Below are positions 17,076 to 26,823 of a DNA stretch of 64,000 bases, piece after piece. The position numbers and the translations under genes were made by a program. The DNA is taken from assembly GCA_903899015.1 (NCBI GenBank), contig CAIUHP010000045.1, forward strand, positions 62,001-126,000. The letters run 5' to 3'. Within the stretch, counting starts at the first letter, position 1. Each line of letters begins with the position of its first letter. The notes beneath the pieces were generated by a model that had not been told where the DNA came from, did not search any database, and worked only from the letters and a program-made list of their open reading frames with translations. Source of the DNA: an uncultured Armatimonadota bacterium (GTDB lineage: Bacteria; Armatimonadota; Fimbriimonadia; Fimbriimonadales; Fimbriimonadaceae).

Positions 17076-17997
17076 TGATTTCACTCTCCTCCAGGCTGGC
17101 GATGAAAGCATCCTCAAGTGTCGGTGCCACGCCCCGAACATCGCTGATTTGTAAGCCTGCAGATATAAGAGCTTTGCGAATCTCTTCCGGATCCATCGTT
17201 CGATCAGAAGTTGCGTGAAGACGCTGGCCGAATGCCTCGACTGCCAAAATGCCTTCAATCTTGGCGAGTACAGGAACGACCATTTTGGGAGTGATCGATT
17301 CGACTTCAATCACCGTCCGTTTCATCTGAGATCGAAGATTGGCCGGCGTATCACACATCAAGATCCGCCCGCGATTCATAAGTGCCAAGCGTTGGCAACG
17401 ATCCGCCTCATCCATGTAGGGAGTGCTGACAAACAGAGTCATCCCATCCGCAACCAAGCCGTAAAGGATTTGCCAAAAATCACGTCTAGATATGGGATCG
17501 ACGCCCGTTGTTGGTTCATCCAAGAACAGCACTTTCGGGGTGTGGATCAATGTGCAAACGAGGGCAAGCTTTTGTTTCATGCCGCCGGAGAGATCCTGAG
17601 CTAGCCGGGATTGGAACGGTTCAAGTCGACTTGCGTGAAGCAATTGCCTCGCTCTTTCGGGAAGTTCGCGACTTGGAACATCATGAATGTCCGCAAAGAA
17701 GCGGATGTTCTCAGATACCGTTAGGTCACCATACAGTGAAAATCTCTGGGACATATATCCAATATCCGAGATGACTGTTTGAATATTGGTCGCGACATCG
17801 GCACCAAGCACAGTAGCGACACCTTCACTTGGTTCGATAATCCCGCAAAGCATCCGAATCAACGTGGTTTTGCCCGCCCCATCGGGTCCGACAACTCCAA
17901 AGACTTCTCCCGGAGGAATGGACAGAGACACGCCGTCCACCGCGACCGCATCGGCGAATCGCTTCTTCAGGTTTTTGCAATCAATGGCGGCGGACAT
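17068..17997 (-). CDS. ABC exporter ATPase, first half of a split YbhF
   Basis: 309 residues. Walker A is GPDGAGKTT, the signature is canonical (LSGGMKQKL) and Walker B is VLFLDEPTTGVDP. The switch His is replaced by Pro (VSTPYMDEADRC), a change typical of the N-terminal half of YbhF. This domain therefore supplies the good signature motif while its own site is weakened. Its partner, encoded immediately downstream, has the reverse pattern. The gene lies 8 bp after the fusion-protein gene in the same operon. Confidence 0.86.
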   Translation of the reverse strand: MSAAIDCKNLKKRFADAVAVDGVSLSIPPGEVFGVVGPDGAGKTTLIRMLCGIIEPSEGVATVLGADVATNIQTVISDIGYMSQRFSLYGDLTVSENIRFFADIHDVPSRELPERARQLLHASRLEPFQSRLAQDLSGGMKQKLALVCTLIHTPKVLFLDEPTTGVDPISRRDFWQILYGLVADGMTLFVSTPYMDEADRCQRLALMNRGRILMCDTPANLRSQMKRTVIEVESITPKMVVPVLAKIEGILAVEAFGQRLHATSDRTMDPEEIRKALISAGLQISDVRGVAPTLEDAFIASLEESEING

Positions 17998-18005
17998 GTG
18001 GTTGC

Positions 18006-19454
18006 CTAGTCGATATGGATCCAGGCGTCACCCGGCATACCGGGCTTTAGCTTGCGAGCAGGGTTGTTGACCGAAATCTTGACTCCGAAAACCAGCTTCA
18101 CGCGTTCTTCAGGGGTTTGGGCGTTCTTCGGTGTGAATTCAGCTTCAGAAGCGATGGAGACAATTTGACCTCGAAATTTCTCGTGAGGGAAGCTATCAAC
18201 CTTGACGTCTACCGACTGTCCAAGTTTGAGAACTCCGTATTTGTCTTCCGGGACAAAGACGCGAATCCAAATATGATCGAGGTCGGCGATCGTAACGACC
18301 GGGGTTCCTGGGCTGAGGGTTTCACCTAGAAGTGCGTCTTTCGTCTTAATGACGCCATCATTTGGCGCGTACAGATAGGTGTTGGCGACCATCGCTTTCG
18401 CATATTCAACTGCCTTTTGGGCTTGGTCTCTCACGGACTTCAAGTTCGCGATATCCTCTGCTCGCGTGCCAGCTTTTAGCAGATCGAGTTGAGCCTGAGC
18501 CGCTGTGACTTGAGCTTCGGCGGCGCCCGCGTTCGCGCTTTGAGAATCTAGTTGACTCTGGGCAGAAAGGCGATCTCGATACGCTTGACGAGCATTGGTC
18601 AGCGAAGTGCGGGCCCCAACAAGATGGGCGTTCGCTTGGGCAACAGCCATTTCGGATTGGTGAATTTCAGACTGCCGTGGTCCGGCAAGTAGGTCGTCAA
18701 GTCGAGCTTGGGCTTGATCCACCAGCTTTTTATCAGCATCACGAATCGCTTTCGTATTGTCCAGGGATTGAATCGCAACCGCTCCCTGGTCAGCAAGGGT
18801 TTTCATTCGTTGAAAGTCAATTTCTGCTTTCGTCAGGTTCACTTGAGCTTGCGCAAGGGCAGCCTTTACTTCATCAACTTGTTTTGGGCGAGTACCTTGT
18901 CGGAGAAGATTGAGGCTTGCAAGAGCTTGCGTATAGGCCGCTTCCGCTAGTGGAACATGGTATTCGGCGATATCGAGTTGCGACTTTAAGTCCAGAACCG
19001 AAAGGATGTTTCTTTGAGCGGTTTCGGCATTTTTGCGCGATCCAACTGCAGTGCTCTTAGCCGCCTTGAGTTGAGCTTCCGCCTGGACAATTTGCTCGGG
19101 GCGATTACCGTGGATGGCGGCATCCAGTTTCGCTTGGGCAGCGCTTAGCGAAGCCTCCGCTTGGCCGAGTTGGGCCGCTAGTTCGGTGTCGTCTAGTGTG
19201 GCAAGTAAGTCGCCTCGGTGGACCTCGAAGCCCTCATCCACCTTCAGCGTCAACAGTCGCCCGGAGACTTTGGGCGAGATGGTGGTTTCATTCGCTTCGA
19301 TGCTCCCGCTCGCAATCAGAACTCCCTGGGGTGGTTGGTTCGCGGCCTTCTTGGCTACGAAGTACCCAGCGATCCCAAGCAAGACGATTACCAGAAGCGC
19401 GGGCCGCAAGGCATTCATTCGGCTCTTCCGACTCGTAGTTTCTTCGGTGGCCAT
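18006..19454 (-). CDS. HlyD/YbhG-type membrane fusion protein of the ABC exporter
   Basis: 482 residues. One N-terminal transmembrane helix (about 14-33), then a lipoyl-like half motif (SGSIEANETTISPKVSGRLLTLKVDEGFEV), a long alpha-helical hairpin rich in Ala and Gln repeats (about 90-345, with internal repeats of the type AEASLSAAQAKLDAA), the second lipoyl half (YAPNDGVIKTKDALLGE) and beta-barrel domains to the end. This is the periplasmic adaptor that links the inner-membrane pump to an outer-membrane channel. The hairpin is longer than usual, which would suit a wide periplasm. It is the first gene of the five-gene operon; no regulator gene is attached. Confidence 0.86.
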   Translation of the reverse strand: MATEETTSRKSRMNALRPALLVIVLLGIAGYFVAKKAANQPPQGVLIASGSIEANETTISPKVSGRLLTLKVDEGFEVHRGDLLATLDDTELAAQLGQAEASLSAAQAKLDAAIHGNRPEQIVQAEAQLKAAKSTAVGSRKNAETAQRNILSVLDLKSQLDIAEYHVPLAEAAYTQALASLNLLRQGTRPKQVDEVKAALAQAQVNLTKAEIDFQRMKTLADQGAVAIQSLDNTKAIRDADKKLVDQAQARLDDLLAGPRQSEIHQSEMAVAQANAHLVGARTSLTNARQAYRDRLSAQSQLDSQSANAGAAEAQVTAAQAQLDLLKAGTRAEDIANLKSVRDQAQKAVEYAKAMVANTYLYAPNDGVIKTKDALLGETLSPGTPVVTIADLDHIWIRVFVPEDKYGVLKLGQSVDVKVDSFPHEKFRGQIVSIASEAEFTPKNAQTPEERVKLVFGVKISVNNPARKLKPGMPGDAWIHID

Positions 19455-19682
19455 GTTATCCCCATTCTATTGCTTAAATCTTCCAATGGGTAGTCGGCGA
19501 TTCTACGTCATCCAATTGGTGGACTCTAACTTTCGCATTGTCGCGTTTAGTACGCTAGGTCGTCTCAATCGCTCAGTTTGGCTTTCTAAATAGGTTGGAT
19601 GGATTGCCTCGGCCCATCGCAAGCAGTCATCCCTAACGGGTCATCCCTTATTCATTTGGAACGGCCATAATTCCTTTCAGAC

Positions 19683-20522
19683 ATGACGATTGGTGGACAG
19701 ACTGGGATAGCTTTGATCGATGAAGTAAACGCGACTGCGGTGCCTTATGGCCACGGTGCATTCTGGTGGTTAGGTCAGCACGGCTTTATCGTGAAGCTGG
19801 GCCAAACCGTGCTTTACATCGACGCATATTTGTCTCCAAGCGAATACCGAAATATTCCACCGTTACTCACGCCCGACCAGGTTACGAATGCGACCGCCAT
19901 TATTGGAACTCACGACCACTCAGATCACATTGATCGTCCGATTTGGCCAATGATGGCCCTTTCTTCTCCTAACGCTTTATTGGTTGCACCGCGAAGGGTG
20001 CGGGACTCCCTTGTTACTGATTTGAGCCTTTCCTCCGAACGTGTAATCGGAATTGATGACGGAGTCACGGTGCAAGTAGGTGAGGTAACCATAACCGGTG
20101 TTCCGGCAGCCCATGAACTTATCGATCAAGACCCCGCAACCGGATACCACGCTTTTCTCGGTGTCGTGGTTGAAGGAAATGGATTCTGCTTCTACCACGC
20201 AGGCGATACAACCATTTATGAAGGCATGCAAGCAAAGCTAAGAAATTGGAAATTCGATCTCGCATTTCTCCCCATCAACGGTCGAGACGCCAAACGACTC
20301 CTTGCAAACTGTATCGGCAATATGACCTACCAAGAAGCGGTCGATCTCGCAGGTGCGATGCAGCCCGGAATAACGATTCCAACCCACTTCGAAATGTTTA
20401 ACGGCAACACGGAGGATCCCCAACTCTTCATGGACTACATTGCTGTCAAGTATCCGAAATTGAAAACCCAGATACCCGTTCATGGTCAGCTCACGATGGT
20501 CAAGACGGAATCTCTCAACTAA
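19683..20522 (+). CDS. Metallo-beta-lactamase-fold hydrolase, UlaG-like
   Basis: 279 residues, no signal peptide. The metal-binding motif is THDHSDHID (His77, His79, Asp81, His82). Further ligands are seen in PAAHEL, HAGDTTIYEG (bridging Asp) and PTHFEMF. This order fits the UlaG (L-ascorbate-6-phosphate lactonase)/UPF0173 branch, cytoplasmic hydrolases of lactones or phosphoesters. The physiological substrate is unknown and there is no sugar-acid pathway gene beside it. It diverges from the ABC exporter operon over 228 bp of intergenic sequence. Confidence 0.78.
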   Translation: MTIGGQTGIALIDEVNATAVPYGHGAFWWLGQHGFIVKLGQTVLYIDAYLSPSEYRNIPPLLTPDQVTNATAIIGTHDHSDHIDRPIWPMMALSSPNALLVAPRRVRDSLVTDLSLSSERVIGIDDGVTVQVGEVTITGVPAAHELIDQDPATGYHAFLGVVVEGNGFCFYHAGDTTIYEGMQAKLRNWKFDLAFLPINGRDAKRLLANCIGNMTYQEAVDLAGAMQPGITIPTHFEMFNGNTEDPQLFMDYIAVKYPKLKTQIPVHGQLTMVKTESLN

Positions 20523-20537
20523 TCGGAAACCCGGTCC

Positions 20538-20557
20538 TTGGTTCTATTAGGAACCAA
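20538..20557. terminator. Possible terminator hairpin
   Basis: TTGGTTC pairs with GAACCAA across a six-base loop, 15 bp after the MBL-fold gene stop and before the convergent giant gene. No T-run follows. Confidence 0.4.
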
Positions 20558-20633
20558 CTTGGCACCTTCAATAGGGTCGATCCAATCTCTGAATTTTCCC
20601 TTGACGACTTCCGCCGCCAAGGTTGTCGTCACG

Positions 20634-23600
20634 TTACTTCGTGATACTCAGACTAGCGGTTTTCGTAGTTGGACCGAAAGTCGCTGAGATCTTGGCACTT
20701 GTCGTTGCCGTGACCGTTGAAGTGGTTATCGAGAAGGTAGCGCTTGTTTTGCCTGCCAAGATCGTAACTGTCGAAGGACAGTTGGCTGAAGTGCTTCCGC
20801 TTGAGAGCGTGATGACAAGCCCACCGATCGGTGATGCGGTTCCAATAGTCACCGTGCCTGTCGCCGTTTTTCCGCCTTTCACGGAAGTTGGACTCACGGT
20901 GAGGGATTTGAGGACTGGAGGCGTGATCGTTAGGGTAGCGCTTTGAGTCGCGCCGTTCAAGCTCGCGGTTATGGATGCCGCAGTCTGAGACGCAACAGAC
21001 AACGTCTTGATTGCGAATGTCCCGTGGGTGCTTCCAGCGGCGACCGTCATCGATGCTGGTACAGTTGCCGCGCTTTGATTACTGGAGAGTTTGACGACCA
21101 TTCCACCCGTGGGTGCAGGGCCAGAAATCGTCACCGTTCCAGTAGAGCCGGTGAGTCCAACAACGATTGAAGGCGCAACGGAGACCGACAGGAGACTGGG
21201 AGGAGTAATCGTCAAAGTGCCCGCTTGAGATTGCGTGCCAACGGTTCCGGTGATATTCGCATTGGTTTGCGATGCCACCGCCGTGGTCTTGACCGTAAAG
21301 GTCCCAGATGTCTTACCAACTGCGATGACAACAGTAACCGGTGGAATGGCATTCTTGGAACTGCTGGCGAGTTTTACGGTGATGCCACCTTTCGGAGCCG
21401 GTGCGGTCAGCGTTGCGGTTCCAGTGGAAGCGACTCCACCGGCAACAGTTGACGGAGCCAATGTTATCGATTGAATCGTTGGAGCGTTGACTGAAAGAGA
21501 TGCCGTGAACACCGCACCGCTAAAGCTCGCGGTAATCGTTGCGCTCTTTTGAGTTGTAGTCGGAGACGTTGTCACCGTGAATGTCGCAGATGTTTGGCCG
21601 GTGGCGACGGTGATGGAGCTAGGTACATTTGCGACCGTTTGAGCGTTGCTCGAGAGGGAAACCGAGACCCCTCCCGCTACGGCGGGACCATTAAGCGTAA
21701 CCGTTCCAGTAGAAGTGTTACCGCCTGCGACAGAGGTTGGATTGAGGCTCAACCCAATCAAAGCCATGGGATTGACTGTGAGCGTGGCAGTTTGGGTCAC
21801 CGAACCGAGTGTCGCGGAAATCGTGGCAGTTGATGACGTCGAGACCGACGTTGTTGCTACCGTAAACGTAGCCGTTGTGGATCCTGCCGGAACTGTGACG
21901 GAGACTGGCACGCTTGTGTAAGCCGCATTTGTCGAGAGTCCTACGACAACTCCGCCATCGGGAGCAACACTACTCAGTGTCACCGTACCCGTCGAAGAAT
22001 TGCCGCCTACCACTGAAGTTGGGTTCACAGAAACGCTGCTTAGCGCTGCCGAGCTAATAACCAAGGATGCAGTTGCCTGCTTGCCGCTGGATTGAGCCGT
22101 AATAATCGCACCGGTTTGAACTGAAACCGCGAGGGTGTTCACGGTGAACGTGGTGGAAAGGGAGCCAGCAGGAACCGTGACTGATCCAGGAGGAACTGCA
22201 CTGCTCGAATTGGAGGTGACACTCACAACGATTCCGCCCGTTGGAGCCGCGCCATTCAGCGTGAGCGTTGCGGTCGTCGGTGAACCACCAAGAACAGTCG
22301 ACGGATTCAACGTCAAGCTGGTGGGGAAGGGCGGTGTCACCGTCAACGTGCCCGAAACTGAAGTTCCATTTGCAGTCGCAGTAATGGAGGCATTCGTAAC
22401 TGCCGCGACTGAGGTCGTTGTGACGGCAAAGGTCGTCGATGTTGCTCCACCAGGAATACTTGTGCTGGTTGGCACAACCGCGCACGAGTTTGCCGAGCCA
22501 AGGTTCACAACAAACCCTGCGGGTGGTGCGGGCCCACTGATGGTGACCATGCCTGACGAGGGAAGGCCCCCTAACACCGTGGATGGAGTGAAAGTCACCG
22601 ATACCGGCGAAGGAGGATTGATCGTCAGGGTGGATGTTAGCGTGATGGCCGATCCAAATGCTTTGATGGTTGCGGAAGTGGTGGATTGAACACCAACGGT
22701 ATTGACATTGAAATTAACCGAACTCGAACCAGCCGGAACCAAGATGCTGGATGCAACCGTTGCGTTTGAGTTGGTGCTCGAAGTTGCGACGAGATATCCA
22801 CCAGTTGGAGCAAAGCCGGTAAGGGTGACTGTCGCGATGGCAGTCGTGCCACCAACGACCGTGGATGGCGCGATGGTCAAGCTGAGCGGGACAGCAGCTT
22901 TGATGGTGCCTTGAGCCGAAGCGTTGGAGTTTCCAAAGGTTGCCGTGATCGTGAATGTGGTTGTGCCTGATACACCCGTCGTGTTGACTGTGAAGGTGGC
23001 GGTCGTCGCTCCGGCAGGAACGGTCACGCTGTCCGCTACCACTGCGTTGGTGCTATTGGACTTTAGCCCGATAGTAAGCCCACCAACCGGTGCTGGTCCA
23101 CTGAGAGTCAAGGTGCCTGTAATTGGAGCCCCTCCGATAACCGTCGTTGGGTTCAGGGTGACTCCCGAAACTCCGGGAGGCATCACGTTCAGGGTTGCTT
23201 TGTAAGTTGTTGAACCATATGTGGCGGTCAAGTTCGCAAGGGTTGCCGTTGAGACAGCAGTCGTCGCTATGTTGAAGTTTGCGCTTACAGATCCTTCAGG
23301 AACGGTAAAGGTTGCCGGAGGAGTGGCAACAGCGTTATCCGAGGATAAGGTGACCGTGAATCCGCCAGGAGGCGCTTCACCCGTTAATGTGATGGTTCCT
23401 GTTCCATTATTTCCACCCACAACCGATCCCGGATTGATCGTGAACTTGGAAAATACTGCAGGGTTGAGCGTGAGGGTTGTAGATGCGGAAATCGTGTGCA
23501 GTAAAGCGGAAACGGTCGCTGTCTCAGTTGCTGCTACCGAATACGTCGTGATATTGAAAGTTGCTGTCGTTGTGAGAGGTGGGAAAGTAATCGTTGCATC

Positions 23601-26549
23601 GGGAACAACGTCTTGAGACGAGCTCGTAAGCTGCAGTGTGATGCCCGCCACCGGTGCCGGAGCTAAGAGGGTTACGGTTCCGGTTGCTGAGTTGCCGCCG
23701 ATCAACGGATTTGGAGTGATCGTCACTGAAACTGGCCCTGGAGGAGTCAACGTTGTCGTTGCTTGTGCAAAGGCACCACCTGACGATCCGATAATCGTTA
23801 CAAGCGTGTCGTATTCCGAAAGACTCGTCGTAAATGTGAATGTAACTGATGTTTGTCCAGCCGGAACGACAACGGTTGAGGGAACTTGTAGCAGGGTATT
23901 CGAGCTGAACAAATAGACTTCATTACCGCCAACAGGAGCCGGCTGAGTGAGAGTTATCGTTCCAGTCGAGCTCAAACCTCCCATCACATAATCAGCAACA
24001 ATGGAGATGCTTTTCAGCGGGATCGTGCTGGATATCTGACCGATAGCATGGACCTGCCAATCGGCGGCGCCGACGTAAATGACTCCATCGGGACCAACGG
24101 CAGGATTACCTGTCACACCCCCGATCGGGAATGCCCATTTTTGAGTACCGTTTGGATTGACGGCGTAGAAATTGCCATCGATTGAAGTTATATATGAGAC
24201 ACCTGCTGAGTCAACGATCGGCTCGCATGTCATCCGTCCACCGGTGGTGAAGCTCCAATTTATGGTGCCGGACGAGGATAAGTTATGGAGTTGTCCCGTT
24301 CCAGTGCCCATAAAAAGCACATCCCCGGTGCCGATCGCAATGGATGTGGTAGCACCCCCAGGAACGGTCTTCGACCACCTTAGGGTTCCGTCCGATTTCA
24401 GGGAATAAACCGTACCGAGGCTCGATACAAAGTAAAGATTTCCTTTCGAGTCAATGGACGGCGATGTCTTGATCGCGCTATCAGCAGTGTAGGCCCAGTT
24501 TTGAATTCCTTTGTATGTTATGGAATACAGTTTCTTATCATCCGATCCTACGTAAATCGCCCCATTCTGTCCGATCGCCGGTGAGGACTCAATATTTCCT
24601 CCGGTCGGAAAACTCCAGCCAATATTCCGAGCGTTGGTGATCTGAATGAGGTTTTTGCCTGCTCCGACGTACACGTAATTGAACCCTTCGGTTGAAACTA
24701 CCGGTGACGATAGAGTTTGCCCTGCACCTGTGAAGATCGCGGATTCTTGGACTCCGCTCGGTTTCAAGGCGTAAACATAGCCGTCTTGAGACTTTACGTA
24801 GATACGTCCGTCACCACCAACTGCCGGAGCGGAAAGCAGGTTGTTGCCGGTAAGGAAATCCCAAAGCTTCTTACCGGTGCGAGTGAGGGCGTAGAGCTTA
24901 CAGTCACTCGAACTCACGTAGATTGTTCCGTCACCTCGGATCACAGGGTCTGCGACGATGTTTCCTTGAGTTTGGAAGGACCATTGCTGAATTCCGTTCG
25001 AACCCGAACCCAGTCCGGCCGCAGAATTCAGGGTCGTGCCACGGCCCTTTGTCCATCCTGAATTGCTAGGCTGGGCGACTCCAAAAGACGCATCCATTTG
25101 ACTTGTGTCGGTTGAAGCCCGGATGGTTCCGTTGGCACCCCAAGCCGAGTAAGCAAATACGGGAACGGAGGCACTTGTAGCCCCCGCAGGGATGTAAATA
25201 AATGGGTCGACCCGGGCTTCTCCTTCAAAATCTACAAGATTGACTAGGGTTCCACCGACCGGAGCAGGCTGGGTTAATGTAACCGTTAGGGGTTGAAACA
25301 GTCCTGAAAAAATAGGTTGAGGCGTGATGGCGGCACTTGCAAGTGTTCCGGTTGTTCCTTCAGAACCAACAGAAACGAAATTCCCATCGTTTGATCCAAA
25401 AAGCACCGCACCGCCAATGTTGATGGCAGGAGACGATTGGATTCCCGAGCCAACGGGGCACGCCCACTTCTGAGTTCCGTCCTGATTGAGGGCGTAGAGC
25501 TTTCCGTCGGCGCTACCGAAGTATAAAGTTCCGTCGGTGCCTATTGCGGCCGAAGACGTAATCGAACCGCCGGTCGTAAAGCTCCAAATCTTGCGGCCAA
25601 ACATCGGCTCGACCGCATAAAAGTTCTTGTCTCCGGACCCAAAGTAGAGGTTCCCGTCATATCCTACGGCTGGAGTCGTCGTTACCGGAGCTCCCGTCGC
25701 AAATGACCAACAAATAGACCCGTCGACGGGTGAAATGCAATACAGCTTGCCATCGTTGCAAGTAACAAACAAATTGCCGAATGCACCAATGGCTGGGGAA
25801 GAATCAATCGGACTTCCTAGGTTCGTTGTCCAAAGCGACTTACCGGTTGCATTAAAGCCATAGAGTTTGCCATCTTCGGAGCCGGTGTAAACATTGTTGT
25901 TGTTATCGATGACTGGGCAACTTGTGATGGGACCGCCCGTCGTGTACTTCCAGATAAGCTTGCCGTAATTGTCGACGTCGTAGAAAGTGTTGTCCGTCGA
26001 ACCAAAATAGATGCCGTTTATGGAGTTGAAGGCGCCGGGCGCGACGATGGCTCCTCCTGTTTGATACTTCCAGTTGAGCGTACCGTTGTTTTGGAAGAAG
26101 TACATGTAGCCATCATTCGAACCGATATACGGCTGCCCAAAGCTATCGAGGGTCGGTGAAGCACCGATCGGACCCCCAGTATTAGCTGTCCAATTCACCG
26201 TTCCATCAGGATTGATTGCGTAAATGTTATGGTCAGCCGATCCAACATAGGAAACGCCAGCGTGGTTGATTGCAGGAGAGGATAAAACAGGGCTTGAACC
26301 TAAAGACTTCTTCCATTTGAGCAAGCCGTTCGAACCGCCATAACACCCGACTCCGCTGTTTAAATTATCCTGGTGGAATTTGCCCCAGATATTGAAGCCT
26401 CCGCTTGGTGGCTTAATTCGAGATGCTGCTTCCTTATTTACTTGCGGGAGATGGTTGGCGATTCCTCGTTTTTGAACCTGAGCCGCCCAAGTGGAAGTGA
26501 GTGCAATCCCAAGTAAAGCCGTCCCGAATAAGCGTAAATGTCTGTTCAT
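20634..26549 (-). CDS. Giant secreted protein: two PQQ-type propellers and thirteen Ig-like repeats
   Basis: 1971 residues. A signal peptide (about 1-22) is followed by an eight-bladed PQQ/BamB-like propeller (about 50-395; blades end in motifs such as SADGKLYAL), one Ig-like repeat (about 400-485), a second eight-bladed propeller (about 500-840) and twelve tandem Ig-like repeats of about 94 residues to the C-terminus. Both propellers begin with the same W...LNS..G.GSNG...W segment, so the molecule looks like an internal duplication of a propeller-plus-Ig unit. PQQ-binding catalytic residues are not evident, so it is more likely structural or adhesive. No anchor or sorting motif is seen at the C-terminus. 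A TATAAT at 26581-26586 (minus strand) may be its minus-10 box. Confidence 0.83.
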   Translation of the reverse strand: MNRHLRLFGTALLGIALTSTWAAQVQKRGIANHLPQVNKEAASRIKPPSGGFNIWGKFHQDNLNSGVGCYGGSNGLLKWKKSLGSSPVLSSPAINHAGVSYVGSADHNIYAINPDGTVNWTANTGGPIGASPTLDSFGQPYIGSNDGYMYFFQNNGTLNWKYQTGGAIVAPGAFNSINGIYFGSTDNTFYDVDNYGKLIWKYTTGGPITSCPVIDNNNNVYTGSEDGKLYGFNATGKSLWTTNLGSPIDSSPAIGAFGNLFVTCNDGKLYCISPVDGSICWSFATGAPVTTTPAVGYDGNLYFGSGDKNFYAVEPMFGRKIWSFTTGGSITSSAAIGTDGTLYFGSADGKLYALNQDGTQKWACPVGSGIQSSPAINIGGAVLFGSNDGNFVSVGSEGTTGTLASAAITPQPIFSGLFQPLTVTLTQPAPVGGTLVNLVDFEGEARVDPFIYIPAGATSASVPVFAYSAWGANGTIRASTDTSQMDASFGVAQPSNSGWTKGRGTTLNSAAGLGSGSNGIQQWSFQTQGNIVADPVIRGDGTIYVSSSDCKLYALTRTGKKLWDFLTGNNLLSAPAVGGDGRIYVKSQDGYVYALKPSGVQESAIFTGAGQTLSSPVVSTEGFNYVYVGAGKNLIQITNARNIGWSFPTGGNIESSPAIGQNGAIYVGSDDKKLYSITYKGIQNWAYTADSAIKTSPSIDSKGNLYFVSSLGTVYSLKSDGTLRWSKTVPGGATTSIAIGTGDVLFMGTGTGQLHNLSSSGTINWSFTTGGRMTCEPIVDSAGVSYITSIDGNFYAVNPNGTQKWAFPIGGVTGNPAVGPDGVIYVGAADWQVHAIGQISSTIPLKSISIVADYVMGGLSSTGTITLTQPAPVGGNEVYLFSSNTLLQVPSTVVVPAGQTSVTFTFTTSLSEYDTLVTIIGSSGGAFAQATTTLTPPGPVSVTITPNPLIGGNSATGTVTLLAPAPVAGITLQLTSSSQDVVPDATITFPPLTTTATFNITTYSVAATETATVSALLHTISASTTLTLNPAVFSKFTINPGSVVGGNNGTGTITLTGEAPPGGFTVTLSSDNAVATPPATFTVPEGSVSANFNIATTAVSTATLANLTATYGSTTYKATLNVMPPGVSGVTLNPTTVIGGAPITGTLTLSGPAPVGGLTIGLKSNSTNAVVADSVTVPAGATTATFTVNTTGVSGTTTFTITATFGNSNASAQGTIKAAVPLSLTIAPSTVVGGTTAIATVTLTGFAPTGGYLVATSSTNSNATVASSILVPAGSSSVNFNVNTVGVQSTTSATIKAFGSAITLTSTLTINPPSPVSVTFTPSTVLGGLPSSGMVTISGPAPPAGFVVNLGSANSCAVVPTSTSIPGGATSTTFAVTTTSVAAVTNASITATANGTSVSGTLTVTPPFPTSLTLNPSTVLGGSPTTATLTLNGAAPTGGIVVSVTSNSSSAVPPGSVTVPAGSLSTTFTVNTLAVSVQTGAIITAQSSGKQATASLVISSAALSSVSVNPTSVVGGNSSTGTVTLSSVAPDGGVVVGLSTNAAYTSVPVSVTVPAGSTTATFTVATTSVSTSSTATISATLGSVTQTATLTVNPMALIGLSLNPTSVAGGNTSTGTVTLNGPAVAGGVSVSLSSNAQTVANVPSSITVATGQTSATFTVTTSPTTTQKSATITASFSGAVFTASLSVNAPTIQSITLAPSTVAGGVASTGTATLTAPAPKGGITVKLASSSKNAIPPVTVVIAVGKTSGTFTVKTTAVASQTNANITGTVGTQSQAGTLTITPPSLLSVSVAPSIVVGLTGSTGTVTISGPAPTGGMVVKLSSNQSAATVPASMTVAAGSTHGTFAIKTLSVASQTAASITASLNGATQSATLTITPPVLKSLTVSPTSVKGGKTATGTVTIGTASPIGGLVITLSSGSTSANCPSTVTILAGKTSATFSITTSTVTATTSAKISATFGPTTKTASLSITK
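20637..24018 (-). repeat. Twelve tandem ~282-bp repeats encoding Ig-like domains
   Basis: Each unit encodes about 94 residues with the scheme: ..L.P..V.GG...TGTVTL...AP.GG..V.LSS......P..VTVPAG.T.ATF.V.T..V....A.ITA..G....A.L.V.P. DNA similarity between units is only moderate, so the array is old rather than freshly expanded. Confidence 0.85.
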
Positions 26550-26810
26550 GGCGTAGATGTCGGTTTAGTCCCGAAGAAGCATTATAAGCGCCATTTGTTA
26601 AGTTAAATCCTAGAAAAGATCAACTGAAACCAAAAGGCTCTCGGCAGATCTTTGGTTGCTTGCGAATATGACGCCACGAAGATCTAGTAACTCGAATGTA
26701 CGATTCCTTAGTTGACGGGTTGCGATGGGAAATGATTACTCCACCTATGCTTGAAAGTCGACTTTCGCCTACACGAGCCCGAAATCGTGTCGAGAAAGCA
26801 TGTTAAGGGG

Positions 26811-26816
26811 GATAAT
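26811..26816 (+). promoter_or_regulatory. Probable minus-10 box of a leaderless promoter
   Basis: GATAAT lies 7 bases before the ATG at 26824. It supports that start over the in-frame ATG at 26800. Confidence 0.35.
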
Positions 26817-26823
26817 TCGGTTT

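Noticed and set aside
17076-17309. A 78-codon upstream extension of the second ABC ATPase
   Set aside because: It lies entirely inside the upstream ATPase gene in another frame; the ATG at 17075 gives the family start.
20637-24018. Long plus-strand frames opposite the Ig-repeat array, and a possible CRISPR-like periodicity
   Set aside because: The frames mirror the codon pattern of the repeats; the repeat unit is about 282 bp of diverged coding sequence, not short identical repeats with spacers.
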